The translations under genes and the position numbers were made by a program. From assembly GCF_000686945.1 (NCBI RefSeq), contig NZ_KK366040.1:1-64000 (forward strand): a DNA stretch of 64,000 nucleotides. The letters are read 5' to 3'. The stretch's first letter is position 1, and every line of letters begins with the position of its first letter. The notes beneath the pieces were generated by a model that had not been told where the DNA came from, ran no database searches, and was given only the letters and a program-made list of their open reading frames with translations. This DNA is from Selenomonas sp. AE3005 (lineage in GTDB: Bacteria; Bacillota; Negativicutes; Selenomonadales; Selenomonadaceae). Of this stretch, positions 52,620-62,215 are shown piece by piece.

Positions 52620-53315
52620 TTACCGAGCCTGAGCCGTACCGTCGTTTGCTAAATACAACGTCAGCTTTTTACTCCGCATGCGATTGTTCTCCTTCGTCGC
52701 CCAGGCATTTCCTGACAGAACAACCTGTCCATTCTGTTTACCCTGATAATCGGCATTATCGCCGCCAGCTTCCATCATGCGGACAGGACTGCTGATATAG
52801 ACGTTGCCGCGACCGATGTAATGCTCATCATCCAGCCAGCCTTCCATATAGTCTGCTTTAAATGTGCCGTCCTTATTGGTGACCGTGCCGCCCAGCGGAA
52901 TCTTGACATACTTGTTCTGATTGGGGTAATAATCCACCTGTTCGCCGGTAAATTCTTTATCAGCATGCGTACCATGCACATTGCCGGTAGCCGTCATGCG
53001 CCCCTGGCCGTCAGTGACCACCTTGGCACAGGTTACACGCAAATCGTCGCGGATAGCAATGACATTGCCCTCGACAGAGCCTTCCTGCGTCTTAGCATTA
53101 TAGGTGGCCTTGGCGCCTGAGAGCTTAGCCGTCCCCTGTTTAAACAGCACATCACCCGTGGCCGTAACCAATCCGGTAGAGGCATCGTATTCCACCACAT
53201 CAGCGTCCAGTTCTGCTGGCTCATTATTGGCTGCCGACATCTGCCCCAGAGGCAAAGCCAGCGTCAGGCATACGGTCAGCATCAAATGTTTCATGTATTT
53301 CTTTCTGCGTATCAT
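52620..53315 (-). CDS. lptA: LptA/OstA-type periplasmic LPS transport protein
   Basis: A 231-aa secreted protein: signal peptide (residues about 8-28), then an OstA-like beta-jellyroll repeat region (ATGDVLFKQGTAKLSGAKAT, VTCAKVVTDGQGRMTATGNV). It bridges LPS from LptC to the outer membrane. The ATG overlaps the lptC stop as ATGA, with GGAGGAAAA upstream. Length is somewhat larger than E. coli LptA (185 aa). Confidence 0.9.
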   Translation of the reverse strand: MIRRKKYMKHLMLTVCLTLALPLGQMSAANNEPAELDADVVEYDASTGLVTATGDVLFKQGTAKLSGAKATYNAKTQEGSVEGNVIAIRDDLRVTCAKVVTDGQGRMTATGNVHGTHADKEFTGEQVDYYPNQNKYVKIPLGGTVTNKDGTFKADYMEGWLDDEHYIGRGNVYISSPVRMMEAGGDNADYQGKQNGQVVLSGNAWATKENNRMRSKKLTLYLANDGTAQAR

Positions 53316-53860
53316 TCGCTTTTTCCTCCCTTAACCAGATGGGCCTTGCCACTGATTTTTATCTTATTGAAGCCATCGCGGCTCTCTATCTTGTCACCCT
53401 CAGCCAGCATATCATCTTTGCTTATACGAGCCTCGCCCTTAGCTGTCAGCACTTCCTCTTTAGCCTGCCAGACCAGCTCCTTACTGGTCAGCTTAGCGCC
53501 ATCACTGTTAGAAATGGTGACATTGCCAGAAACAACTACATCACGGGTCTTTTCATCGTACCGGCCTTCATCAGCCGTGACCTCCGTAATGCGTCCATCT
53601 TCTGCATAAAAATGACCTTTCAGTTTTGTCATTTTGGTTGTTTGCTTGTCAATATCTACGTCTATATGTTCAGCCGTCAAATCCCATATCTTACGGCCGT
53701 TTTTTTCCTCGCTCAGTTCGTTGCCGTCATAGCTGATGACCCGCCCACGGTCAGGTTCCTCGATTTTCCGCTGTTCCGGTACCGTGACGACAGCCCAGAC
53801 GATAATCGCGATTACAGCTGCAGCAACGACTCCCATTAGGGGCTTTTGGTATTTTTCCAT
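53312..53860 (-). CDS. lptC: LPS export protein LptC
   Basis: A 182-aa bitopic protein with one membrane helix (VVAAAVIAIIVWAVVTV, residues about 10-27) and a periplasmic jellyroll domain. VDIDKQTTKMTKLKGHFYAE and GNVTISNSDGAKLTSKELVW match the LptC pattern. ATG 53860 overlaps the stop of the acyltransferase gene as TGATG. Lies between lpxL and lptA in one operon. Confidence 0.88.
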   Translation of the reverse strand: MEKYQKPLMGVVAAAVIAIIVWAVVTVPEQRKIEEPDRGRVISYDGNELSEEKNGRKIWDLTAEHIDVDIDKQTTKMTKLKGHFYAEDGRITEVTADEGRYDEKTRDVVVSGNVTISNSDGAKLTSKELVWQAKEEVLTAKGEARISKDDMLAEGDKIESRDGFNKIKISGKAHLVKGGKSE

Positions 53861-54771
53861 CAAGCATCCTCCTGTGATTTAACGATGTGGTGTGTGCCCG
53901 TTTTTTGTTGTTCCAGAGAGGTATTCCAGCGCTTTTGGAACCACAGCCATTGGGTGGGATTCTCCCGAATGACCTTTTCCATAATCGCTGTCATTTTCGC
54001 GGTAAAGTTGAACAAGTCCTTATCCGTGTCCCCGGTATCCTCGTAGCGCATAACCTCACCGATTACCACTTTGTGCCTGCCGTTCGGCTGGCGCAGGATA
54101 AAGGCCGGCAGCACCGGAGCATTGAACTTGCAGGCAAAAACAGCCGGCCCCATCGGCGTGGACGCCATTTTCCCCAAAAAGGGCAGGAAGGCGCCCTTCG
54201 GGCCTGCGTCCTGGTCAGCCAGGAAACCAAGGATTTTCCCCTTTTTCAGGGCCTTAGCCGCCGCCAGCAGCTCGCTGGTACCACGGGAGAATATCTCGAC
54301 ATTGATGGTCTTGCGCAGGTCGTTCAAGGCATTGGTGTACTGCATATTGGGCTGGTTTTTGGCAATCGCCGTCACCGGCAGGCCATTCATGGTGAAGGCC
54401 GCCGACAGCCATTCCCAGGTACCGATATGGCCCGTGAGGACGACCACGCCATTGCCTTCAGCCAGGGCGTCGGTCATCCGCTCCAAATGGTCAATCTCGA
54501 TGTACTTGTGGAAGTTTTGTTCGTTTAATTTGGGCATGTAGAGAATTTCCAGTACATTACGTGCTAAATTCACAAAGGATGCCCTGATTAAACGCCGGGC
54601 CTCCGGCTCTGTCAGTCCTAAAGCCGGCATTACCTGTGCCACAGCCCGCTCCCGTTGTTTTTTTATCAGGAGATAATACAGCTGTCCAAGTACCCAGCCG
54701 GCACCCATTACCAGCTTGTACGGCGTATGGCAGACAAGCCAGCTCATGAACATCACGAATTTATACTGCAT
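53860..54771 (-). CDS. lpxL: Lipid A biosynthesis late acyltransferase (LpxL/HtrB family)
   Basis: A 303-aa inner-membrane acyltransferase that adds a secondary acyl chain to Kdo2-lipid IVA or its local equivalent. The catalytic HX4E motif is visible as GHIGTWEWLSAAF, with FLADQDAG and MGPAVFACKFNAPVLP later. One N-terminal membrane helix. Only one late acyltransferase gene is in the window. Confidence 0.92.
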   Translation of the reverse strand: MQYKFVMFMSWLVCHTPYKLVMGAGWVLGQLYYLLIKKQRERAVAQVMPALGLTEPEARRLIRASFVNLARNVLEILYMPKLNEQNFHKYIEIDHLERMTDALAEGNGVVVLTGHIGTWEWLSAAFTMNGLPVTAIAKNQPNMQYTNALNDLRKTINVEIFSRGTSELLAAAKALKKGKILGFLADQDAGPKGAFLPFLGKMASTPMGPAVFACKFNAPVLPAFILRQPNGRHKVVIGEVMRYEDTGDTDKDLFNFTAKMTAIMEKVIRENPTQWLWFQKRWNTSLEQQKTGTHHIVKSQEDA

Positions 54772-54805
54772 GAATCTCGTTCCCCCAAAACATCACTAAA
54801 CAGCC

Positions 54806-55366
54806 CTATTGGGCAAGATTGGTATTATCCTGCGGCGTTATAAAATCCGCCATTATCTGTTCCCAGCGTCCCTGCGCTTTGAAGATAAACTCCAGTAATT
54901 CCCGGACAGCGCCGCGGCCGCCGGCAAAGCCGGATACCACCAGGGCACGGCTGCGCACTTCTGCCACGGCATCAGCTACCGCCATGGGCAGGCCTACCTG
55001 CAGCATAATGGGCAGGTCAATCAGGTCATCGCCAATATAGGCAATCTCCTCATCCTGCAGGCCGGTAAGTTTTTTTAATTCCTGATAGGCCCCCCGTTTG
55101 TCCGAGTTGCCTTGAAAAACATGGCTTATCTTTAATTCCTGCGCCCGGAACTCCACCTGCGCCGACTTACGGCCGGTGATGATAGCGGTCTGCAGCCCCT
55201 GCTTATGGGCCAGCGTTATAGCCAGCCCGTCACGGCAGTAAAAGGGCTTAAATAACTCGCCGTTTGCGCCGATGTAAATGCCGCCATCAGTGAGCACGCC
55301 ATCCACATCGAAGATAATCAGTTTTATCTTTTCGGCCGCCCGTAAGGCCCGGCTGTTAATCTCCAT
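54806..55366 (-). CDS. kdsC: Kdo-8-phosphate phosphatase KdsC
   Basis: A 186-aa C0-type HAD phosphatase that dephosphorylates Kdo-8-P. Motif I is IIFDVDGVLTDGGIYIG, motif II region ITGRKS, and motif III/IV YIGDDLIDLPIM. The ATG overlaps the kdsD stop as TAATG. It is a short protein without cap, acting as a tetramer in the family. Confidence 0.95.
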   Translation of the reverse strand: MEINSRALRAAEKIKLIIFDVDGVLTDGGIYIGANGELFKPFYCRDGLAITLAHKQGLQTAIITGRKSAQVEFRAQELKISHVFQGNSDKRGAYQELKKLTGLQDEEIAYIGDDLIDLPIMLQVGLPMAVADAVAEVRSRALVVSGFAGGRGAVRELLEFIFKAQGRWEQIMADFITPQDNTNLAQ

Positions 55367-56343
55367 TATACCACTCCTTGACGCAAAAGGTCCGTCAAAT
55401 GAATAATACCTACAGGAATTTTATTTTCATCAATAACCGGCAGCACCGTAACAGGGCGCGGTTTGTGTTTTTCCATAACAGACAGTGCCGAGGAGGCCAT
55501 AGCCTCCTGCGTGATGGTCAGCGGCGTGCCAAACATGATATTGCCCACGGCCTCGTCCAGGAATTTGTAATCCTTGGCCAGGGCCCGGCGAATTATACCA
55601 TCGGTGATAATGCCCACCAGCTTGCCGCTGTCGTCGACCACCGAGGCCGCGCCCAGCCCTTTATCCGTCATGGTAAAGAGCGCGTCTTTCGCCGTCTTAT
55701 CCTTATGCACAATGGGATTTTCGTCCCCGGTGTGCATGACATTTTTCACCGTCAGCAAAAGTTTTCGGCCCAATGCCCCACCGGGATGGAACAGGGCAAA
55801 GTCCTGACTCGTGAAATCGCGTACCGACATGAGCGCGATGGCCAGAGCGTCGCCCATGGCCAGCGTGGCCGTGGTGCTGGCTGTAGGTGCCAGTCCCAGC
55901 GGGCAGGCCTCTCTTTCCACCCCGATATCCACGAAGTGGTCAGCTGCCTTGCCCAACTGTGAGTCACGGCGTCCACACATCGCGATGATTTTAGCCCCGA
56001 TACGGTGGATAATGGGCAGGATATTTACCACTTCCGTGGATTCACCACTGTTGGAAATGGCAATGACCACGTCATTTTCCGTTACCATGCCCAGGTCCCC
56101 GTGGAAAGCCTCACCGGGGTGCATAAAGAAGGCCGGTGTTCCTGTACTGGCAAAAGTTGCAGCCATTTTACGGCCAATGTGGCCGGACTTGCCCATACCA
56201 GTAACCACTACACGGGCCTTACAGTCCAGAATACACTGCACTGCCGCTACGAATTCATCATCCACACGGCTCTTGAGTTTTTCCACTGCAGCAACCTCAA
56301 TGGAAAGTGTCTCTAAAGCAGCCTCTTTTATCTTCGCTATCAC
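55366..56343 (-). CDS. kdsD: Arabinose-5-phosphate isomerase KdsD
   Basis: A 325-aa isomerase converting ribulose 5-P to arabinose 5-P, the entry to Kdo synthesis. A SIS domain (VVTGMGKSGHIGRKMAATFA, MHPGEAFHGDLGM, AISNSGESTEVVN) is followed by two CBS domains (FTMTDKGLGAASVVDDSGKL; PVTVLPVIDENKIPVGIIHL). I choose GTG 56343 because GGGGGG lies six bases upstream; the in-frame ATG at 56361 has no site. Confidence 0.94.
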   Translation of the reverse strand: MIAKIKEAALETLSIEVAAVEKLKSRVDDEFVAAVQCILDCKARVVVTGMGKSGHIGRKMAATFASTGTPAFFMHPGEAFHGDLGMVTENDVVIAISNSGESTEVVNILPIIHRIGAKIIAMCGRRDSQLGKAADHFVDIGVEREACPLGLAPTASTTATLAMGDALAIALMSVRDFTSQDFALFHPGGALGRKLLLTVKNVMHTGDENPIVHKDKTAKDALFTMTDKGLGAASVVDDSGKLVGIITDGIIRRALAKDYKFLDEAVGNIMFGTPLTITQEAMASSALSVMEKHKPRPVTVLPVIDENKIPVGIIHLTDLLRQGVV

Positions 56344-56370
56344 GCTTATCCCCCCGGTCATCAGTTTTGC

Positions 56371-57198
56371 TTATTTTACTTTGTGGCGTACGATTTCATG
56401 AATGGCCACGGCATCTTTTAACAGGTCTTCCAGTTTGTCCAAATATACCATGTTGGCACCATCAGACAGTGCCTCTTCCGGATTGTCATGGACTTCCAGG
56501 AACAGGGCATCCACACCAGCGCCCACTGCAGCCCGTACGAGGTATTCCACATACTCACGGTTGCCGGCAGAGGTCGTGCCATTGCCGCCGGGCAGCTGCA
56601 CACTGTGCGTGCCGTCCATAACCACCGGATAGCCGAAGGAGCGCATGATGGGCAGGGAACGCATATCTACCACCAGGTTGTGGTACCCAAAGGAGGCGCC
56701 GCGCTCCGTCAGCATAATCTGGTCGCAGCCGCTTTCATGGAGCTTGTCCACGACATTGCGCATATCCTCAGGTGCCAGGAACTGGCCTTTTTTTACATTG
56801 ACTACCCGGCCCGTCTGCGCCGCTGCATGGAGCAAATCCGTCTGGCGGCAGAGGAATGCCGGAATCTGCAGGATATCAGCCACCTGTGCCACGGGCTCAG
56901 CCTGGCTGGTCTCATGGATATCCGTTACCACCGGTACCTGCAGTTCGTCTTTTATCTTCTGGAGCATTTTAATGCCTTCCTTCATGCCCGGGCCACGGAA
57001 ACTATGGAAGGAAGAACGGTTCGCCTTGTCAAAGGAGGCTTTGAATACGTAGTTAATGTCCAAACGCTGGCAGATTTCCTTAATCGTACGGCCAATCAGC
57101 AGACATCTGTCCAAGCCCTCCAGCACGCAGGGGCCGGCCAGCAGTGTCAGTTTCTCCCCACCGCCAATGGTGTAATTACCAACTTTAACCTGATTCAT
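56371..57198 (-). CDS. kdsA: 3-deoxy-8-phosphooctulonate synthase KdsA
   Basis: A 275-aa enzyme condensing PEP with arabinose 5-P to give Kdo-8-P. Landmarks are [38 protein letters not shown], and [14 protein letters not shown]. The Cys in AGPCV and the pattern [12 protein letters not shown] are compatible with either metal-dependent or independent types; I do not decide. ATG 57198 follows AAAGGAG within the end of kdsB. Confidence 0.96.
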   Translation of the reverse strand: MNQVKVGNYTIGGGEKLTLLAGPCVLEGLDRCLLIGRTIKEICQRLDINYVFKASFDKANRSSFHSFRGPGMKEGIKMLQKIKDELQVPVVTDIHETSQAEPVAQVADILQIPAFLCRQTDLLHAAAQTGRVVNVKKGQFLAPEDMRNVVDKLHESGCDQIMLTERGASFGYHNLVVDMRSLPIMRSFGYPVVMDGTHSVQLPGGNGTTSAGNREYVEYLVRAAVGAGVDALFLEVHDNPEEALSDGANMVYLDKLEDLLKDAVAIHEIVRHKVK

Positions 57199-57200
57199 TG

Positions 57201-57932
57201 TCAAGCTCCTTTCGTTTTATATATCTCATTTACTTTGGCCAAATCTTCGGCGGTATCTACGCCGACAAATTTAGCTGCAGTTTCTACCACTTTGATGCGA
57301 TAGCCATTTTCCAAGGCCCTGAGCTGTTCCAGGGATTCCGCACGTTCCAAAGGCGTGGAGGCCATCTTGGCATAGTTCAGCAGGAAATCACGCTTGTAGG
57401 CGTAGATTCCGATATGCTTGTATACCGGGCAGCCGGTATTCCGGGGATAAGGCATTACCGAACGCGAGAAGTACAGGGCGTAGCCTGCCTTATCGGTAAC
57501 CACCTTGACATTATTCGGATTGGCGATTTCCGCCTCGTCTTCCATCCGTGTCTTGACCGTAGCCATCTGCAAGTCGGCGTCTTCCTCAAAGGAAACCACC
57601 AGTTCATCAATCAGGCTGGGCTCAATCAGCGGTTCATCCCCCTGCACATTGACTATTAAGTCCACGTCCGGGAAGGCCGCCGCCACTTCTGCCAGGCGGT
57701 CCGTCCCCGTGGGATGGTCGGCTCTGGTCATGACGGCGCGGCCGCCATGCTCTGACACGGCTTTCATTATCCGCTCGTCATCAGTGGCCACCACTGTATC
57801 AGCTACTTTTTTCGCCTGCACAGCCCGGTCATAAACCCGGCAAATCATCGGCTTGCCGGCTATATCCTTCAGGGGTTTTCCCGGCAGCCGCGTGGATGCA
57901 TACCGCGCAGGAATGACGCACAACACCTTCAT
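57201..57932 (-). CDS. kdsB: CMP-Kdo synthetase KdsB
   Basis: A 243-aa cytidylyltransferase activating Kdo with CTP. It shows [50 protein letters not shown] and [15 protein letters not shown]. It sits between the waaA-lpxK fusion and kdsA, so four Kdo-synthesis genes are contiguous. Its stop lies inside the SD region of kdsA. Confidence 0.96.
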   Translation of the reverse strand: MKVLCVIPARYASTRLPGKPLKDIAGKPMICRVYDRAVQAKKVADTVVATDDERIMKAVSEHGGRAVMTRADHPTGTDRLAEVAAAFPDVDLIVNVQGDEPLIEPSLIDELVVSFEEDADLQMATVKTRMEDEAEIANPNNVKVVTDKAGYALYFSRSVMPYPRNTGCPVYKHIGIYAYKRDFLLNYAKMASTPLERAESLEQLRALENGYRIKVVETAAKFVGVDTAEDLAKVNEIYKTKGA

Positions 57933-57955
57933 AATGTATCCCTCTTATCTTCTTG

Positions 57956-60451
57956 TCATTTTTGCGGCTGTCCCAGCTTTTCGGCCAGGCGCTCCGCCAA
58001 TAATGCTTTAAATTCATCTTTGCCGGCCTGGAAATTGACCTCTACGCAGATAACATATACCGGTACGGTACTGCCTGCATGTACAACTTCCATGGGAATC
58101 TTCACGGCATCTTTTTCCGTAATGACAATGGCCTCTGCTCCCATATTTTCGGCCTGACGCAGAATATCGGACATTTCCAGCATGCTGTAATCATGATGGT
58201 CCGGATAGCGGAGGCTTTCAATGATGATAACCCCCAGGTCAGACAAGGTCTGTTCAAATGAGGCCGGGTTGCCGATGGCGGACACGGCCATGATTTTCCT
58301 GCCGCGCATCTGATTGACGTCGACGCCCTCACCGGCAATATCCACATACCAGTCAGCCAATGGAATGAACCGGCGCGGCTCATGGATACTCTCCACAATC
58401 TGGGCACCGTCATTGTAGCGGTGCACGGTATCGCGGATGTATTCCCGGGAACCTTCGGCGGCCTGGTCAACCTTGGTCAGCAGGCAGACATCGGCACGGC
58501 TGATATGCGAGATGGGCTCACGCAGGGTGCCGCGCGGCAGCATATAGCCATTGCCAAAGACGTTAACGGCATCTACCAGCAAAATGTCCATATCGCGTTC
58601 CAGCTGCCAATGCTGGAAACCATCGTCCAAAATAGCCACTTCTGCGCCGAAGTTTTCGATGGCATATTGACCGGTGACCGAACGGTCAGCACCAATCAAG
58701 ACCGGTACTTTCGGCAGGTGCTTGGCCAGCATGAACGCCTCGTCCCCGGCGTCAGCCGCAGTCATATGCAGCCGCTGGCCGTCGGAAACAATGCCAACCT
58801 TGCCGTGCCATTTGGCCCGGTAACCGCGGTTAAGGATAACCACCTTGTAGCCCATATCGCGGATATCGCTGGCCAGACGCTGCGCGGTCGGTGTCTTGCC
58901 GGTACCGCCCACAGTTACATTGCCCAGACTGATGACAAAGCAGTCCAGCTTTTTGCGGCTGAAGATGCCTTGACGGTATCCCCACAGCTTAATATCTACC
59001 AACAGGGCATAGATTTTGGAGAACACGTACAGAATTGCCGTCAGTGTGTTTTCAGCAATACCATCGACCTCTTTGTTATGCACGAGGTCGATAAAGTAAG
59101 TCTGGAAATTATTTATCTTCTGGGTGGAACGGGCACGCTGCCGGTTTTCCGGACGGCTTTCGTATTCCTCCAGAGTTTCCCGGAGGATGATGGCTGATTT
59201 GCGGGACGCGCCCTTGTTTTCCCCGACAATAGCCAGCGTTTCCTTCTCCAGACGCTGGCGGTAAGCCTCATCATCAAACAGGTTCACGACCTCATTGGCC
59301 AATTCCTGGGCATTGTTTACCGTAATGCAGGCCTCACGTTTTTTGAACAGGGCGTGCGTATCCTTGAAGTTGAACATGTAGTGGCCCACGATAATAGCCT
59401 TGCCATGGGCTGCCGGTTCCAAAATGTTGTGGCCGCCGTGGGTAATCAGGCTGCCGCCCACATAGACTACATCACCAACACTGTACACCTTGCCCAGCTC
59501 GCCGATGGTGTCCAAAATGACGATATCAGCGTCCTGCGGCCCCTTTTCCTGCTGTTTGGTCCGCGTCGTGACCGTAAAACCGGCCCGCTTGCACAGGTGA
59601 ATGACTTCCTGCGTGCGCAAAAGTTCACGGGGGGCAATGACCAGTTTGGCCTTGTCATGCTTTTCCCGTAAGGCCTTGAAGGCTTTCAGCACAAAGTCCT
59701 CTTCGCCGCGGTGCGTAGAACCAGCCAGCAGTATGCCTTCGGCGTTTTCCAGGCCCATCTCATGAATGATGGCCGTCTTTTCCTCAGGGCTTACATCGGT
59801 ATAGGTCTGGTCAAATTTCGTGTTGCCGGTCACCGTCACCAATTCCGGCGGTGCGCCCAGACGCATGATATAATCAGCATCGATATCCGACTGCATGGCA
59901 AACTTGGTCACCGTGCCAATCATATCCGTCAACAGGCTGTTCAGGTACTTGTACTGCTTGACGCTGCGGTCACTGATACGGCCGTTTACCATCATGACGG
60001 GAATATGCATCTGCCGGGCCGTCTTGAGGAAGTTCGGCCATAATTCCGTTTCCACCGGCAGGAACACCCGGGGGTGAATCCGCCGCAGAACGCGGCCGGC
60101 TAAAAACGGCAGGTCCAGGGGGAAGTAGATAATGGCATCAGCATCTTTTATAATGCGGTTAGCCATCTCATAGCCGCTCGTGGTAACCACGGAAACCAGA
60201 ATCGGCGTCTGCGGAAATTCCTTATGAAATTCTTTGATCAGCGGACTGGTGGCCACGATTTCACCAACCGAGGCTGCATGTACCCAGATACAATGTTTTT
60301 TTGCTACCTTGTCCAGTGCGTGCTCCGGGAAAATGCCCAGGCTCTGGCGAATACGCTCCACAAAGCCTTTTTCCCGGACAGAACGAATCATAAACACCGG
60401 AATAATCAGGATGACAACCAGTATCGCCGCTATGTTATAAAGAAATTGCAT
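57956..60451 (-). CDS. waaA-lpxK: Fused Kdo transferase (WaaA) and tetraacyldisaccharide 4'-kinase (LpxK)
   Basis: One 831-aa frame. Residues 1 to about 430 are a GT-B Kdo transferase with an N-terminal membrane anchor (AAILVVILIIPVFM), ASVGEIVATSPLI, and LPVETELWPNFL, and donor-domain EPAAHGKAIIVGHYMFNF. After a basic linker (ENRQRARSTQKIN), residues about 470-831 are an LpxK kinase with P-loop GNVTVGGTGKTPTAQ, NRGYRAK, DDGFQHWQLERDMDILL and LTKVDQ. LpxK makes lipid IVA and WaaA then adds Kdo, so the fusion joins consecutive steps. No frameshift or stop separates the halves. Confidence 0.95.
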   Translation of the reverse strand: MQFLYNIAAILVVILIIPVFMIRSVREKGFVERIRQSLGIFPEHALDKVAKKHCIWVHAASVGEIVATSPLIKEFHKEFPQTPILVSVVTTSGYEMANRIIKDADAIIYFPLDLPFLAGRVLRRIHPRVFLPVETELWPNFLKTARQMHIPVMMVNGRISDRSVKQYKYLNSLLTDMIGTVTKFAMQSDIDADYIMRLGAPPELVTVTGNTKFDQTYTDVSPEEKTAIIHEMGLENAEGILLAGSTHRGEEDFVLKAFKALREKHDKAKLVIAPRELLRTQEVIHLCKRAGFTVTTRTKQQEKGPQDADIVILDTIGELGKVYSVGDVVYVGGSLITHGGHNILEPAAHGKAIIVGHYMFNFKDTHALFKKREACITVNNAQELANEVVNLFDDEAYRQRLEKETLAIVGENKGASRKSAIILRETLEEYESRPENRQRARSTQKINNFQTYFIDLVHNKEVDGIAENTLTAILYVFSKIYALLVDIKLWGYRQGIFSRKKLDCFVISLGNVTVGGTGKTPTAQRLASDIRDMGYKVVILNRGYRAKWHGKVGIVSDGQRLHMTAADAGDEAFMLAKHLPKVPVLIGADRSVTGQYAIENFGAEVAILDDGFQHWQLERDMDILLVDAVNVFGNGYMLPRGTLREPISHISRADVCLLTKVDQAAEGSREYIRDTVHRYNDGAQIVESIHEPRRFIPLADWYVDIAGEGVDVNQMRGRKIMAVSAIGNPASFEQTLSDLGVIIIESLRYPDHHDYSMLEMSDILRQAENMGAEAIVITEKDAVKIPMEVVHAGSTVPVYVICVEVNFQAGKDEFKALLAERLAEKLGQPQK

Positions 60452-60455
60452 TTAT

Positions 60456-62198
60456 CTATGCCCCTTCTGATACATTTCCGTTTTTGAACTGAATATTGTA
60501 AAGGTGGCTGTAAAGGCCGCCATTAGCCAACAGTTCCTCATGGGTGCCATGTTCCCGTATCTTACCATCATCAATAACATAAATCTGGTCTGCATTGAAA
60601 ATGGTAGACAGGCGGTGGGCGATAACAAAGGAGGTACGCCCTACCATCAGTTTATCCAGTGCCGCCTGCACAATCTTTTCACTTTCCGTATCCAGTGCAG
60701 AGGTGGCCTCGTCGAGAATCAGTATCCGGGGATTCTTCAAAATGGCCCGGGCAATGGACATACGCTGCCGCTGGCCGCCGGACAGGTTAAGGCCGCGTTC
60801 ACCAATCGGCGTATCATAGCCCTGCGGCAGTTCGCGGATAAAGCTGTCAGCATTAGCCGCCTTGGCCGCCTCAATAACCTCTTCGTCTGTAGCATCCAGG
60901 CGTCCATAACGGATGTTTTCCATCACCGTGGTGGAGAACAGCATGGTTTCCTGCGGCACAATGCCAATCTGGTCACGCAGGGACGCCACAGTTACGTCAC
61001 GGATATCATGCCCGTCAATGGAAATGGCACCACTGTTTATTTCATAGAAACGTGGGATCAGGTTGGCAATGGTTGACTTGCCGGCACCGCTGGGGCCGAC
61101 AAAGGCAATCATCTGTCCCGGTTTTACTTCCAAAGAAACATTTTCCAGGGCATTGACGCCTTCTTTATAACCGAAGGTTACGTCCTTAACCACCACATGG
61201 CCCTGAATCTGCGGCAGGGGTTTAGCCCCTTCCTTATCGCCAATGGGTTCCGGCAGGTCGATTACGGCAAAAACACGGTCAACAGCCGCCATTGCCCGCT
61301 GCAGGGTACCATAGACACGCGCCAGGCGCTTTACAGGATTAGCCAGGTTGACAGCGTAGGTCAGGAAGGCTACCAGCGCACCGGCCGTCATCTGGCCGTT
61401 GACCACTTCATAGCCGCCGAACCCCACAATAAAGGTTACGGAAACCGCTGCCAAAAATTCCACCGTCGGCGTCAGCAGGCTCGTCAGCTGCACATTCTTC
61501 ATGGCCGCCTGGAAGTTCAGGACATTCTGGTTGATAAATCGCTTGATTTCGTAATCCTCACGCACGAAGGACTTTACCACCCTGATGGAGGAAATGCTCT
61601 CCTGCAGCAGAGAAGTGATATCAGCCGCGCGTTCCTGAATAACCGTACCATTGCGTTTCAGCTTGCGGCCAAAAATCTTCATGGCCTGTCCCACCAGTGG
61701 AATGACCACCAAGGTCAACAGCGACAGTTTCCAGTCCAGATATACCATCATGGCAATGGAACCAATCAGAATGGAACCTTCCGTCACCATCTCAATGAGC
61801 TGGTCAACCAGTGCGGACTGAATAGCGGCCACGTCGTTGGTGATATAGCTCATGGTTTCACCGGTCTGATGCCGGTCAAAATAAGCCATCGGCATCCGCT
61901 GGAACTTGCGGAACATTACCTCGCGGACATCGATAACGACTTTTTGTCCGATATACGATACGAGATATGACTGGCCATAGTAAAATATGCCGCGGATCAG
62001 GAATACCACCACGATACTCACACAGATAACGTAGAGCATCACCATATCCTTTTCCGCCAGTACCTTATCCACCATATCCTTGATAATCCAGGGCAGATAG
62101 AGGTTACAAGCCGCTGCAATTACAATGCAGACAATGGCCAGCCCCAGGCGTTTCAGGTAAGGCCTGATATATTGCAGAAGGCGCTTATAATTCTTCAT
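60456..62198 (-). CDS. msbA: Lipid A export ABC transporter MsbA
   Basis: A 580-aa half-transporter: six membrane helices (residues about 15-305) and an ATPase domain with Walker A FVGPSGAGKSTIANL, signature LNLSGGQRQRMSIARA, Walker B ILILDEATSALD and switch His in VIAHRLSTI. It flips lipid A-core across the inner membrane as a homodimer. Location between lpxB and waaA-lpxK supports MsbA over a drug exporter. Confidence 0.93.
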   Translation of the reverse strand: MKNYKRLLQYIRPYLKRLGLAIVCIVIAAACNLYLPWIIKDMVDKVLAEKDMVMLYVICVSIVVVFLIRGIFYYGQSYLVSYIGQKVVIDVREVMFRKFQRMPMAYFDRHQTGETMSYITNDVAAIQSALVDQLIEMVTEGSILIGSIAMMVYLDWKLSLLTLVVIPLVGQAMKIFGRKLKRNGTVIQERAADITSLLQESISSIRVVKSFVREDYEIKRFINQNVLNFQAAMKNVQLTSLLTPTVEFLAAVSVTFIVGFGGYEVVNGQMTAGALVAFLTYAVNLANPVKRLARVYGTLQRAMAAVDRVFAVIDLPEPIGDKEGAKPLPQIQGHVVVKDVTFGYKEGVNALENVSLEVKPGQMIAFVGPSGAGKSTIANLIPRFYEINSGAISIDGHDIRDVTVASLRDQIGIVPQETMLFSTTVMENIRYGRLDATDEEVIEAAKAANADSFIRELPQGYDTPIGERGLNLSGGQRQRMSIARAILKNPRILILDEATSALDTESEKIVQAALDKLMVGRTSFVIAHRLSTIFNADQIYVIDDGKIREHGTHEELLANGGLYSHLYNIQFKNGNVSEGA

Positions 62199-62215
62199 GT
62201 ATTTCCCTCACTAAT

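Noticed and set aside
54825-54845. GGCGTTATAAAA resembling the end of the 37-bp dispersed repeat
   Set aside because: Only 12 bases match and they encode conserved-position residues at the end of kdsC; chance similarity is sufficient.
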